Below are positions 8,948 to 17,809 of a stretch of DNA of 64,000 bases, one piece after another (positions within the stretch are counted from its first letter, which is position 1; each line of letters begins with the position of its first letter). The position numbers and the translations under genes are program-made. Source of the DNA: Bradyrhizobium liaoningense (GTDB lineage: Bacteria; Pseudomonadota; Alphaproteobacteria; Rhizobiales; Xanthobacteraceae); contig NZ_JAFCJT010000026.1 of NCBI RefSeq assembly GCF_018130785.1, positions 1 to 64,000 on the forward strand. Direction: 5' to 3'. The notes below the pieces were generated by a model, which was given only the letters and a program-made list of their open reading frames with translations, made no database searches and had not been told where the DNA came from.

Positions 8948-9433
8948 TCAGTTCAGGATCACGCGGTTGCGCGACATGAACACGCGCGTCCCCCGCGCCT
9001 CGCCCTCGATCACGAGATCCCACTGGCCCGGCGCGACGGAGGCGGCATTGCCGCGATAGACGCCGATGCCGGCCTCCGAGAGCTCGACCTGGAGATCGGC
9101 GCGCTTGTCGGTCGGCCGCTCCAGCCGGCCGCCGAATTTCAATCCGCTCATCGGCTGGCCTTTTGCGTCGCGCGCGTCGACCTGGAGCGTAGCCGCACCA
9201 TCGGCGCGGCGCTCGATATGGGCGCTGACCTGCCATTTGCGCGCAGCCTGGTCCTGCGCCGCCGAGATCTCGCGGTCATAGGTGAGGCCTGCGGCATAGG
9301 GGCTGTCGACGTCGGTGCCGGGCAGCGTCGCGATCGCGAGCTTCATCATGGTGACGTTGACGCCGATCACGAGCCCGAAGAAGGCGACCAGCATCAGGAA
9401 CACTTTTGTTCCGGTCAGCGGCTTGGCGGCCAT
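8948..9433 (-). CDS. fixH: FixH, cbb3 oxidase assembly protein
   Basis: 161 residues. One N-terminal membrane helix (VFLMLVAFFGLVIGVNVTMM, residues 11-30) precedes a periplasmic FixH domain of beta strands, including a PYAAGLTYDREI stretch typical of the family. FixH is required for biogenesis of the cbb3 oxidase, probably in copper delivery together with FixI. It lies between fixG (15-base gap) and fixI (11-base gap) on one transcript. Confidence 0.95.
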   Translation of the reverse strand: MAAKPLTGTKVFLMLVAFFGLVIGVNVTMMKLAIATLPGTDVDSPYAAGLTYDREISAAQDQAARKWQVSAHIERRADGAATLQVDARDAKGQPMSGLKFGGRLERPTDKRADLQVELSEAGIGVYRGNAASVAPGQWDLVIEGEARGTRVFMSRNRVILN

Positions 9434-9448
9434 GGCAGTCTCCTGGTC

Positions 9449-10915
9449 CTACGGCGCGACGAAATTGTCGGTGGCGGTGGCGACTTCGCCAAGGCCGATA
9501 TCGGTGACGTGGAAGCGCACGGGGATCGACTTCTCCGGATTGCTTTCCGCCGGCGCGGTGACCAGCAGGCGCAGTTCGCTGGTGGAGTCGCGCGGGATCA
9601 CGATCATCGGCCTGTCCGGCGTCACGGAATCGATACCGACGACATGCGTTGTCAGATTGGCCGGACCGTTGGCGTCGATCGCGATGACGCGGTCGTAGCC
9701 GCTCTTGTTCAGCAGCCGCACCGTATAGGCATTGCGGATCGAGCCGTCGCTGAGCCTGACCGCGACCGGATTGCGGTCGTGCAGCACGTTGACCTCGAGC
9801 AGGCTGCGCGTCGCCAGCGTGTAGATCATGATGCCGCCGACGGCCGCGATGATCGCGCTGTAGGCGACGGTGCGGGCCCGGACGATGCGGTAGACCGGCG
9901 GCTTGCCTTCCTGGCGGCGCTGGATGTTGATGTCGTTGTCGTAGCCGATCAGCCGCTTCGGCCGGCCGATCTTGGTCATCACGTTGTCGCAGGCGTCAAT
10001 GCAGAGCCCGCACTGGATGCATTCGAGCTGCGGCCCGTTGCGGATGTCGATGCCGGTCGGGCAGACCGCGACGCATTGATAGCAGTCGACGCAGTCGCCG
10101 ACTGGCTGCCCGAGCGCGCGCAGCTCGGCCGCCTTCTTGACCGAGGTGCGCTTCTCGCCGCGGTCGTAACGATAGGTGACGTTGAGCGCCCATTCGTCGG
10201 TGAGCGCGGCCTGGATGCGCGGCCACGGGCACATATAGGTGCAGACCTGCTCGCGCATGAAGCCGGCGAGCACATAGGTCGTCGCGGTGAGGATGCCGAT
10301 CCAGATGTAGGCGATCATCGGCGCCTGGAAAGTGACGAGCTCCTTCACCAATGTCGGCGCGTCGTTGAAATAGAGCACCCAGGCACCGCCGGTCCACCAG
10401 GCAATCAGGAGCCAGATCGAATGCTTGAGCACGATCTCGGAGATGCGCTCCAGCTTCATCGGGTCGGACGACTTGTCCTTCTTCATCCGCTCGCGCCGGT
10501 CGCCCTCGACCAGCCGCTCCACGGCGTAGAACAGATCGGTCCACACCGTCTGCGGGCAGAGATAGCCGCACCAGATGCGGCCGCCGACCGAGTTCATCAG
10601 GAACAGCGCCACGGCGGCAACGATCAACAGGCCGGTGAAGTAATAGATCTCCTGCGGCCACAGCTCGATGAAGAAGAAGTAGAAGCGGCTGTTGGGAAGA
10701 TCGATCAGCACCGCCTGACTGGGAGCACCGATGCCGCGATTCCAGCGCACGAACGGAAGGAAGTAGTAGACGCCGAGGCAGAACGCCATCAGGCCCCATT
10801 TGATCCGGCGGAAGGTGCCGGAGATGCTCTGGGGATACACCTTCTTCTGGGCTACGTAGAGCGGCCCGTTGTCATTGTCCGATGTGAGTTCGTTCGGGTT
10901 CACGGTCTTGTTCAT
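9449..10915 (-). CDS. fixG: FixG/CcoG, membrane ferredoxin-type protein
   Basis: 488 residues. It has about five membrane helices, a polyferredoxin region with two 4Fe-4S clusters (CVDCYQCVAVCPTGID and CIQCGLCIDACDN, roughly residues 255-300) and a C-terminal periplasmic Ig-like domain. CcoG is reported to act in copper reduction for cbb3 oxidase assembly. It is the first gene of fixGHIS. A good FixK box ends 57 bases before its ATG, so the operon should be under FixK2 control. Confidence 0.97.
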   Translation of the reverse strand: MNKTVNPNELTSDNDNGPLYVAQKKVYPQSISGTFRRIKWGLMAFCLGVYYFLPFVRWNRGIGAPSQAVLIDLPNSRFYFFFIELWPQEIYYFTGLLIVAAVALFLMNSVGGRIWCGYLCPQTVWTDLFYAVERLVEGDRRERMKKDKSSDPMKLERISEIVLKHSIWLLIAWWTGGAWVLYFNDAPTLVKELVTFQAPMIAYIWIGILTATTYVLAGFMREQVCTYMCPWPRIQAALTDEWALNVTYRYDRGEKRTSVKKAAELRALGQPVGDCVDCYQCVAVCPTGIDIRNGPQLECIQCGLCIDACDNVMTKIGRPKRLIGYDNDINIQRRQEGKPPVYRIVRARTVAYSAIIAAVGGIMIYTLATRSLLEVNVLHDRNPVAVRLSDGSIRNAYTVRLLNKSGYDRVIAIDANGPANLTTHVVGIDSVTPDRPMIVIPRDSTSELRLLVTAPAESNPEKSIPVRFHVTDIGLGEVATATDNFVAP

Positions 10916-10972
10916 CGCCAGAAAGCTTCTCGAAAGGTGCGATTAAACCTAGACACGGCACGAGCGCGGCAG

Positions 10973-10986
10973 TTGATCCAGCTCAA
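10973..10986 (-). promoter_or_regulatory. FixK2 box of the fixGHIS operon
   Basis: TTGATCCAGCTCAA (minus strand reads TTGAGCTGGATCAA) matches TTGA-N6-TCAA exactly. It ends 57 bases before the fixG ATG, nearly the same spacing as the fixN box (58 bases), consistent with an activator centred about 41 bases upstream of the transcription start. The gap between fixG and fixP is only 112 bases. Confidence 0.88.
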
Positions 10987-11027
10987 GCGGGCGGCACTTT
11001 TGTTCGCCCCCGCCTGTCGCGAGCAGG

Positions 11028-11903
11028 TTATTTTCCGCCGCCCAGCGAGTGGACATAGACCGCCATCGCCTTGATGGTCGCGGGGTCGAGCCGCCCTTCC
11101 CAGGCCGGCATCACGCCGGCGCGGCCCAGGCTGATGGTCTCGATCAGGCTCGCTTCGTCCGAGCCGTATAGCCAGATCTTGTCGGTCAGGTTCGGGGCGC
11201 CCATCTCCGGGTTGCCCTTGCCGCCGTCGCCGTGGCAGGCGACGCAATTCTCGGCAAAGATCTTCTCTCCCTTGGCCGCGTCATAGCCCTTGCGGGTCGA
11301 GAGGCCCGACAGCGCTCGCACGTAATTGGCGACCGTGACGATCTCGTCGCCCTTCAGCACGCCATCCTTGCCGAAGGCCAGCATCTGCCCTTCATGCGCC
11401 TTGGCATGGCCGGAACGCGCGCCGAACTGGATGGTCTGCATGATCTGGTCGAGCGTGCCGCCCCACAGCCAGTCGTCGTCGTTGAGATTCGGGAAACCTT
11501 TTGCGCCGGCGCCGCCTGAGCCGTGGCACGGCGCGCAATTGTCGCCGAACACGGTCTTGCCCTTGGCGCGCGCGAGCGCCAGCAAGGCCGGGTCCTTCTC
11601 GATGTCGGCGAGCGAGGCCGCGCCCAGCACCGCCATCTTGTCACCCCTGATCTTCTCGAGGTTGGCAAGCTCGACCGCGACGTCGGCGCGCGACGAATAG
11701 CCGAACAGGCCGGTCGTATTGCTCTGGATCAGCGGCCAGGCCGGATAGACGATCCAGTAGCCGATCGCCCAGACGATGGTGAGGTAGAAGGAGATCACCC
11801 ACCAGCGCGGCAGCGGTGTGTTGAGCTCCTTGATGCCGTCCCACTCATGTCCGGTCGTGGACTTGCCGGTGACGGAATCGATGTCGCTATGATGATCGGT
11901 CAT
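11028..11903 (-). CDS. fixP: cbb3 oxidase diheme cytochrome subunit FixP/CcoP
   Basis: 291 residues, the usual length. One membrane anchor lies at about residues 35-55, then two c-type heme domains with CAPCH (Cys123, Cys126, His127) and CVACH (Cys220, Cys223, His224). It passes electrons from the bc1 complex through soluble cytochrome c to FixO and FixN on the periplasmic side. Its ATG is six bases after the fixQ stop, with GGAGGAG sitting within the end of fixQ. It is the last gene of fixNOQP. Confidence 0.98.
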   Translation of the reverse strand: MTDHHSDIDSVTGKSTTGHEWDGIKELNTPLPRWWVISFYLTIVWAIGYWIVYPAWPLIQSNTTGLFGYSSRADVAVELANLEKIRGDKMAVLGAASLADIEKDPALLALARAKGKTVFGDNCAPCHGSGGAGAKGFPNLNDDDWLWGGTLDQIMQTIQFGARSGHAKAHEGQMLAFGKDGVLKGDEIVTVANYVRALSGLSTRKGYDAAKGEKIFAENCVACHGDGGKGNPEMGAPNLTDKIWLYGSDEASLIETISLGRAGVMPAWEGRLDPATIKAMAVYVHSLGGGK

Positions 11904-11909
11904 GATCTC

Positions 11910-12074
11910 CTACTCCTCCCGCAACGGCAGGTGCGCTGCTTCGTCAAAAGCAGCCTTGTTACGGGGCCATAACGCGTAGGCGATGATCGCGAGAAAGATC
12001 GCGACGAACACCGGCGTCCAGATCGTGGTGACGAGACCAGACGCGAGATTGTCGAGTGTCAGGATAGCTTTCAT
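11910..12074 (-). CDS. fixQ: cbb3 oxidase small subunit FixQ/CcoQ
   Basis: A 54-residue single-span protein starting MKAILTLDNLASGLVTTIWT, with a helix at about residues 18-37 and then YALWPRNKAAFDEAAHLPL. The WPRNK..FDEAA pattern after the helix is typical of CcoQ, which stabilises the cbb3 complex. It lies between fixO (13-base gap) and fixP, in the conserved NOQP order. Confidence 0.96.
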   Translation of the reverse strand: MKAILTLDNLASGLVTTIWTPVFVAIFLAIIAYALWPRNKAAFDEAAHLPLREE

Positions 12075-12087
12075 CGTACATGCCTTC

Positions 12088-12822
12088 TCAGCGAAGATTG
12101 GCTTTCTCGTTGTAGAGCTTGAAGTCGACCAGCGTGCCGAGCATCTGCAGGTAAGCGATCAGCGCGTCCATCTCGGTCGGCGTGCCTGCCTTGCCGTCGA
12201 AGTTGCGCACGACAGCCTTGGCGTAGCGCTTGCTGAAGGCATCCGAGCCGGCATTGTCAGGATCGGCCTGGGCCTTCAGATCGGCGCCTGCGCTCGCGAT
12301 CTGTTCGTCGGTGTAGGGCGTGCCGACGGCCTTGAGCGTCTTCATGTGGTCAGCGATCGTATCAGGATCCACTTCGGTTGCGCTGAGGAACGGATAGCCC
12401 GGCATCACCGACTGCGGCACGATCGCGCGCGGATTGGTCAGATGGGTGACGTGCCAGTCGTCAGAATATTTGGCACCGACGCGGGCGAGGTCCGGACCGG
12501 TGCGCTTCGAGCCCCACTGGAACGGGTGGTCGTACATGCTCTCGGCGGCGAGCGAGAAGTGGCCATAGCGCTCGACCTCGTCGCGCAGCGGGCGGATCAT
12601 CTGCGAATGGCAGAGATAGCAGCCTTCGCGGACATAGACGTTGCGGCCGGCGAGCTCCAGCGGCGTGTAGGGCCTGACGCCGTCGACCGCCTCGATCGTG
12701 CTCTTGAGGTAGAACAGCGGCGTGATCTCGACGAGGCCGCCGATCGCGATCACCAGCAGGATGCCGACGATCAGGACGATCGAGTTCTTTTCGAAGATTT
12801 GGTGGCGTGTCCAGAACGACAT
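12088..12822 (-). CDS. fixO: cbb3 oxidase monoheme cytochrome subunit FixO/CcoO
   Basis: 244 residues. An N-terminal anchor (SIVLIVGILLVIAIGGLVEI, residues 14-33) is followed by a periplasmic cytochrome c domain with GCYLCHSQM (Cys68, Cys71, His72); a Met in VMPGYPF is a likely axial ligand. It relays electrons between FixP and the catalytic subunit FixN. It is spaced 10 bases from fixN and 13 from fixQ in the same operon. Confidence 0.98.
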   Translation of the reverse strand: MSFWTRHQIFEKNSIVLIVGILLVIAIGGLVEITPLFYLKSTIEAVDGVRPYTPLELAGRNVYVREGCYLCHSQMIRPLRDEVERYGHFSLAAESMYDHPFQWGSKRTGPDLARVGAKYSDDWHVTHLTNPRAIVPQSVMPGYPFLSATEVDPDTIADHMKTLKAVGTPYTDEQIASAGADLKAQADPDNAGSDAFSKRYAKAVVRNFDGKAGTPTEMDALIAYLQMLGTLVDFKLYNEKANLR

Positions 12823-12832
12823 GGAAGACTCC

Positions 12833-14482
12833 TCATTCCGCCGGCTGGAGAGCGACGGGCATCTGGACTTCCTGTTCGCCGACGCGAACGGTCATCCAGA
12901 GATTGTAGGCCATGATCAGCGCGCCGATCAGGAACAGGCCGCCGCCGGCGGCGCGGATGATGTAGAAGGGATGCATCGCCTCGACGCTCTCGATGAAGGA
13001 ATATTCGAGGAAGCCGAGCGAAGTGTAGGCGCGCCACATCAGGCCCTGCAGGATGCCGGACACCCACATCGCGGAGATGTAGAGGACGATGCCGAGGGTG
13101 GCGATCCAGAAGTGCCAGTTGACGAGCTTCAGGCTGTAGAGGCCCTTGCGATTCCACACCCACGGCACCAGGCAGTACAGCGCGCCGAAGGAGACGAAGC
13201 CGACCCAGCCGAGCGCGCCGGAATGGACGTGGCCGATGGTCCAGTCGGTGTAATGGCTGAGCGAGTTCACCACCTTGATCGACATCATCGGGCCTTCGAA
13301 GGTCGACATGCCGTAGAAGGCGACGGAGACCACGAGCATGCGCAGCACGGGATCGGTGCGCAGCTTGTCCCAGGCGCCCGACAGCGTCATCAGGCCGTTG
13401 ATCATGCCGCCCCAGGAGGGCATCCACAGCATGATCGAGAAGGTCATGCCGAGCGTCTGCGTCCAGTCCGGCAGCGCGGTGTAGTGCAGATGATGGGGAC
13501 CTGCCCAGATGTAGAGAAAGATCAGCGCCCAGAAGTGGATGATCGACAGACGGTAGGAATAGATCGGCCGGTCGGCGCGCTTCGGGATGAAGTAGTACAT
13601 GATGGCGAGGAAGCCGGCGGTCAGGAAGAAGCCGACCGCGTTGTGGCCGTACCACCACTGGAACATCGCGTCCTGGATGCCGCCCCAGGCGACGTAGGAT
13701 TTCGAGCCGAACACCGAGACGGGCAGCGCGGGATTGTTGCCGAGATGCAGGACGGCGATCGTCACGATGAAGGCAAGATAGAACCAGTTCGCGACGAAGA
13801 TGTGCGGCTCCTTGCGCTTGATGATCGTGGCAAGGAAGACGAGGAGATAAACGACCCAGACGATGGTCAGCCAGAGGTCGGCATACCATTCCGGCTCGGC
13901 ATATTCCTTGGACTGGGTGACGCCGAGCAGATAGCCGGTGCCCGCGACCAGAATGAAGAAGTTGTAGCCGATCACGACGAACCAGGGCGCGAGGTCGCCG
14001 GCAAGGCGTACGCGGCAGGACTTCTGCACGACATAGAGCGACGTGCCGATCAGCACGTTGCCGCCGAAGGCGAAGATCACCGCGGAGGTGTGCAGCGGAC
14101 GCAGACGCCCGAAGCTGGTCCAGGGCAGGTCGAAGTTCAGCGCGGGCCAGGCCAGCTGCGACGCGATGATGAGGCCGACGAGAAAGCCCGCGATGCCCCA
14201 GAACATCGCCATGACGGCGGTGAACTTGATCGGACCCATATTGTAGTTGGGGCGGCCATTGATCTCCGCGGGTGGCAACTCCGCGGGGCGGTCGAAGTAG
14301 CGGTTGACGATGCCAAAGACCACAGCCACGCTCGCCGCCGCACTGAGCGCGGCATGGAAGGCGAAGGCCGTATCGAGCGCCTTGGCCGAAGCTATCACGC
14401 AGAGGAAGGCCGTGACTGCGAACACGACAGCCAGGCCGCTTTCACCTGCTGTCATCGATTTGGAGATAGAGGGCTGGGGCAT
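12833..14482 (-). CDS. fixN: cbb3 oxidase catalytic subunit FixN/CcoN
   Basis: 549 residues, about 12-14 membrane helices: the high-affinity oxygen-reducing, proton-pumping heme-copper subunit. Conserved histidines appear in RPLHTSAVIF, WWYGHNAVGF, AGPHHLHY (adjacent copper ligands) and TIGHVHSGALGW (heme ligands). I chose the ATG at 14482 (MPQPSISKSM); the longer reading to 14731 crosses the FixK box and a dispersed repeat. It is the first gene of fixNOQP and needs FixGHIS for assembly. Confidence 0.98.
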   Translation of the reverse strand: MPQPSISKSMTAGESGLAVVFAVTAFLCVIASAKALDTAFAFHAALSAAASVAVVFGIVNRYFDRPAELPPAEINGRPNYNMGPIKFTAVMAMFWGIAGFLVGLIIASQLAWPALNFDLPWTSFGRLRPLHTSAVIFAFGGNVLIGTSLYVVQKSCRVRLAGDLAPWFVVIGYNFFILVAGTGYLLGVTQSKEYAEPEWYADLWLTIVWVVYLLVFLATIIKRKEPHIFVANWFYLAFIVTIAVLHLGNNPALPVSVFGSKSYVAWGGIQDAMFQWWYGHNAVGFFLTAGFLAIMYYFIPKRADRPIYSYRLSIIHFWALIFLYIWAGPHHLHYTALPDWTQTLGMTFSIMLWMPSWGGMINGLMTLSGAWDKLRTDPVLRMLVVSVAFYGMSTFEGPMMSIKVVNSLSHYTDWTIGHVHSGALGWVGFVSFGALYCLVPWVWNRKGLYSLKLVNWHFWIATLGIVLYISAMWVSGILQGLMWRAYTSLGFLEYSFIESVEAMHPFYIIRAAGGGLFLIGALIMAYNLWMTVRVGEQEVQMPVALQPAE

Positions 14483-14540
14483 CGCGGATTCTCTCTCGAA
14501 AGAACACGGCGCCAGAAACCACATCCACCCTCGCGGGGAA

Positions 14541-14554
14541 TTGATTGAAATCAA
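14541..14554 (-). promoter_or_regulatory. FixK2/FNR box of the fixNOQP operon
   Basis: TTGATTGAAATCAA fits TTGA-N6-TCAA and also the FNR form TTGAT-N4-ATCAA. It ends 58 bases before the fixN ATG. In Bradyrhizobium this operon is a known direct FixK2 target, so the match in sequence and position is strong. Confidence 0.93.
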
Positions 14555-14692
14555 GATATGCGTCTTGGTTCTAGGTATCTGGCGGGCTTTTTCGGGGGGC
14601 CGTATTTCTGCGGAGCCGGGAGTTGCAGTGTCTTCTCCCCTCATACCCGCCGAAGCCTTGGCGACGGCGGATGCCTCCGCGAGTCCAGAATC

Positions 14693-14784
14693 GTAGGGTG
14701 GGCAAAGGCGCACTTGCGCCGTGCCCACCATCTATCCAACATCGCGACAGAAATGGTGGGCACGCTTCGCTTTGCCCACCCTAC
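14693..14784. repeat. Dispersed inverted repeat, GTAGGGTGGGCA type
   Basis: Arms begin GTAGGGTGGGCAAAG (14693) and end CTTTGCCCACCCTAC (14784), each about 30-37 bases, with an inner pair GTGCCCACC/GGTGGGCAC. It fills the gap between the fixN promoter and the CBS gene stop. It is related in layout to the GTAGGATGGGTAGAG elements at 34.4-37.1 kb. Confidence 0.8.
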
Positions 14785-14794
14785 AAAGAAGAAG

Positions 14795-15220
14795 TCACTC
14801 CCTTGCGGTCGCCTTGAGCGCCTTGATCACGTCCTCGCGGGCGATGATTCCGGCCAGCTTCTCGGCGCCGTCGAGCACGATGATGCTCCTGATGCGGTGC
14901 TCGACCATGATCTGGAGCACGCGCGTCAGTCGGGTTTCGGGGCTGACATAGATGAACTCGGGCGTCATGACGTCGCCGATCTTGCGGCTCATCAGGTCGT
15001 GATAGCGCGGCAGCATCTGGCTCGGCGAGAACGCGAAACACTTCAGGATGTCGAACTTGGTGACGATGCCGACCACCTGCCCGTCATCCTCGACCGGATA
15101 GGAGTTGAAATCATCACGCTCGAACATCTCGCTGAGCGCGAGCAGGTCGTGGTCGCGCTGCACTGTCTTGACGTCGCGCGTCATGTAGCCGTCGACGGTC
15201 TGTTCAAGGAATTTGTACAT
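14795..15220 (-). CDS. CBS-domain protein
   Basis: 141 residues made almost wholly of two CBS motifs (residues about 10-65 and 80-138, starting VDGYMTRDVKTV and IGDVMTPEFIYV). Such Bateman modules bind adenine nucleotides and act as energy sensors. There is no catalytic domain and no membrane part. Its ATG lies 27 bases after the universal stress protein gene on the same strand, so the two form an operon between fixNOQP and fixLJ. The conserved location suggests a role in low-oxygen adaptation; that is inference. Confidence 0.92.
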   Translation of the reverse strand: MYKFLEQTVDGYMTRDVKTVQRDHDLLALSEMFERDDFNSYPVEDDGQVVGIVTKFDILKCFAFSPSQMLPRYHDLMSRKIGDVMTPEFIYVSPETRLTRVLQIMVEHRIRSIIVLDGAEKLAGIIAREDVIKALKATARE

Positions 15221-15247
15221 GGCGAGTCCTATCGATTCGTCGTGCGT

Positions 15248-16081
15248 TCAGCGCGACAGCAGCACGCAGCGGGCAGATTGCGTCACCAGATACTCAGTGA
15301 CGCCGCCGAGGATCAGCTCGCTGAATCGCGAATGGCCGTAGGCGCCCGCGACGATCAGGCCAGCCCCGGCATCGCCGGCAACGACTCCCAATTGCTGATC
15401 CGCGCTCTGGTTCCAAACCGCCTCGCAGACGCGCGCGGTCGCGGTGACGCCATGCCGGGCGAGCCACGCGGTGACATCGGTGACACGCCTCACCACCGCC
15501 GCGCGGTCGTCGCCCTCCTCCGCAATCTCGACGACGGCGACGTCCCTCGCCTTGCGCAGCATCGGCAGCGCGTCGGCTACCGCGCGCCGCGCCTCCGGCG
15601 TGTCCTTCCACGCCACCAGCACGCTACGTAGATCGAGCCAATTGACCTTGTCGGGGACGACGAGAAGCGGGCGGCCGGCCTGCATCACCAGATCCTTGGG
15701 GCTCGCGAGCGCGAAAGCGTCGGAGAAGGCCGGGCCCTGCCCGCCGCTGACGAGGATGTCGGCGCAGCGCGCCTCTCTCGCAACGAATCGCGCCGGAAAA
15801 TCCATGGCGCCGCGCCACTCCACGCGGTCGCTGCGCGCCTTGGTGGCGGCGCGGAATTGCGCCTCCAGCTCGACGAGGCGCTTCCTGATGGAGGCTTCCT
15901 CCTGATCGATCAGGCTCTGGGCTTCAGCGCCGTCGGTGAAATAGAGCGGCGGCGCGAACTGCGCAGCCGCAACGCCGACGATCGCCGCCTCGAATCGCTC
16001 GGCGAGCTCGCCCGCGACCTGAAGGCGCGCCTCGTTGGACTGACCGAGCGCCAAGCTGACCATCACGGTCGCGTATGTCAT
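15248..16081 (-). CDS. Universal stress protein, tandem UspA
   Basis: 277 residues. Two UspA-like halves can be seen: residues 1-140 (start MTYATVMVSLALGQS) and 150-277 (start LRSVLVAWKDTPEARRAV), the second ending with GAYGHSRFSELILGGVTEYL, which carries the nucleotide-loop pattern G-x2-G-x9-G-(S/T) in altered form. The ATG at 16081 has a GGAG site upstream and begins the conserved domain; an in-frame start 15 bases earlier is less likely. A near-FixK box lies 60 bases upstream, so induction at low oxygen is plausible. Confidence 0.9.
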   Translation of the reverse strand: MTYATVMVSLALGQSNEARLQVAGELAERFEAAIVGVAAAQFAPPLYFTDGAEAQSLIDQEEASIRKRLVELEAQFRAATKARSDRVEWRGAMDFPARFVAREARCADILVSGGQGPAFSDAFALASPKDLVMQAGRPLLVVPDKVNWLDLRSVLVAWKDTPEARRAVADALPMLRKARDVAVVEIAEEGDDRAAVVRRVTDVTAWLARHGVTATARVCEAVWNQSADQQLGVVAGDAGAGLIVAGAYGHSRFSELILGGVTEYLVTQSARCVLLSR

Positions 16082-16141
16082 GGGGAGTCTCCGCACAGCT
16101 GTAAACTGGCGCGAAATCTAGCCTCGCCGTTGCAAGGCGGG

Positions 16142-16155
16142 ATGAGGTAGATCAA
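16142..16155 (-). promoter_or_regulatory. Degenerate FixK box before the usp-CBS pair
   Basis: On the minus strand TTGATCTACCTCAT matches TTGA-N6-TCAA at 7 of 8 fixed bases; the last A is T. It ends 60 bases before the usp ATG, the same geometry as the fixN and fixG boxes. A site on the other side, for fixL, is not evident. Confidence 0.55.
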
Positions 16156-16288
16156 ATCGCCGGGCGCCGCCTTGCGGGAAATCCGCCAATGGAATCAGAC
16201 ATCCGAACTTGCCTCGGGCCGGCCCATGGGCGAAATTGCCGCCATGTTCGCGGCACCACGCCCGCCGCGCTAAGATGGGAGTCATCGT

Positions 16289-17806
16289 TTGTCGCCGACC
16301 CGCGTAACGCATCCGCCAGACGACGGTCGCGGCGAGCATTTCCGGGTCCGGATCGAGGGATTCGGCGTCGGCACCTGGGATCTCGACCTCGCGACGCGGG
16401 AGCTCGAGTGGTCGGAAACCGCGCGGATGCTGCTCGGTATCGAGCGGGGCCAGCCGGCAAGCTACGACCTCTTCCTGTCGCGCCTCGAGCCCGGCGACCG
16501 CGAGCGCGTCGAGAACGCGATCAAGCAGGTCTCAGAGCAAGGCGGCGGCTTCGACGTCTCCTTCAGGATTTCCGGCAACTCCGGCCGCGGCAAATGGATC
16601 AGGGCCCGCGCCGGCCTTATCAGGGACGAATCCGGCGTCGCTCGCCATCTCAGCGGCATCTTCCTCGATATCGACGAGGAGAAGCAGGTCGAGGAGGCCC
16701 TGCGCACGCGTGAGACCCACCTCCACTCGATCCTTCACACCATTCCCGACGCCATGATCGTCATCGACGGCCGCGGCATCATGCAACTGTTCAGCACCGC
16801 CGCCGAGCGCCTGTTCGGCTGGTCCGAGCAGGAGGCGATCGGCCAGAACGTCAGCATCCTGATGCCGGAGCCGGACCGCACCCGCCACGACAGCTACATC
16901 GCGCGCTATCGCAGCACGAACGATCCGCACATCATCGGCATCGGCCGAATCGTCACCGGCAAGCGCCGTGACGGCACGACCTTTCCGATGCATCTCTCGA
17001 TCGGCGAGATGCAGTCCGGCGGCGAGCCCTATTTCACCGGCTTCGTCCGCGACCTCACCGAGCACCAGCAGACCCAGGCGCGGCTCCAGGAATTGCAGTC
17101 CGAGCTCGTCCACGTCTCGCGGCTGACCGCGATGGGCGAAATGGCCTCGGCGCTCGCCCACGAGATCAACCAGCCGCTGGCCGCGATCAGCAACTACATG
17201 AAGGGATCGCGGCGGCTGCTGGCCGGCAGCACCGACCCCAATACTCCGAAGATCGAGAGCGCGATGGATCGCGCCGCGGAGCAGGCCTTGCGCGCCGGCC
17301 AGATCATCCGCCGCCTGCGCGACTTCGTCTCCCGCGGCGAGTCCGAGAAGCGGGTCGAGAGCCTGTCCAAGCTGATCGAGGAAGCCGGCGCGCTGGGGCT
17401 TGCCGGCGCGCGCGAGCAGAACGTGCAGCTCCGCTTCAGCCTCGATCCCGACGCCGATCTCGTGCTCGCCGACCGCGTACAGATCCAGCAGGTGCTGGTC
17501 AATCTGTTCCGCAACGCGCTGGAAGCGATGGCGCAGTCGCTGCAGCGCGAGCTCGCCGTCGCCAACACCCGCATCAGTAACGACATGATCGAGGTCGAGG
17601 TGTCCGACACCGGCTCCGGCTTCCAGGGCGACGTCATTCCCAACCTGTTCCAGACCTTCTTCACCACCAAGGAAACCGGCATGGGGGTGGGACTGTCCAT
17701 CAGCCGCTCGATCATCGAGGCTCACGGTGGCCGCATGTGGGCCGAGAGCAACGCATCGGGCGGAGCGACATTCCGCTTCACTCTGCCGGCAGCCGACGAG
17801 AACTGA
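16289..17806 (+). CDS. fixL: Oxygen-sensing histidine kinase FixL
   Basis: 505 residues, the same length as B. japonicum FixL. Two PAS domains come first; the second binds heme b with His200 (RTRHDSY) as axial ligand and Arg220 in IGIGR as the gate residue. Then come the H box with His291 in SALAHEINQPL, the N box NLFRNALEAM, and G boxes DTGSGF and GMGVGLSISRS. There are no membrane helices, so it is cytosolic like the Bradyrhizobium form. Oxygen on the heme shuts off the kinase. It starts with TTG; GGGAG lies seven bases before it. fixJ follows after three bases. Confidence 0.98.
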   Translation: MSPTRVTHPPDDGRGEHFRVRIEGFGVGTWDLDLATRELEWSETARMLLGIERGQPASYDLFLSRLEPGDRERVENAIKQVSEQGGGFDVSFRISGNSGRGKWIRARAGLIRDESGVARHLSGIFLDIDEEKQVEEALRTRETHLHSILHTIPDAMIVIDGRGIMQLFSTAAERLFGWSEQEAIGQNVSILMPEPDRTRHDSYIARYRSTNDPHIIGIGRIVTGKRRDGTTFPMHLSIGEMQSGGEPYFTGFVRDLTEHQQTQARLQELQSELVHVSRLTAMGEMASALAHEINQPLAAISNYMKGSRRLLAGSTDPNTPKIESAMDRAAEQALRAGQIIRRLRDFVSRGESEKRVESLSKLIEEAGALGLAGAREQNVQLRFSLDPDADLVLADRVQIQQVLVNLFRNALEAMAQSLQRELAVANTRISNDMIEVEVSDTGSGFQGDVIPNLFQTFFTTKETGMGVGLSISRSIIEAHGGRMWAESNASGGATFRFTLPAADEN

Positions 17807-17809
17807 TCA

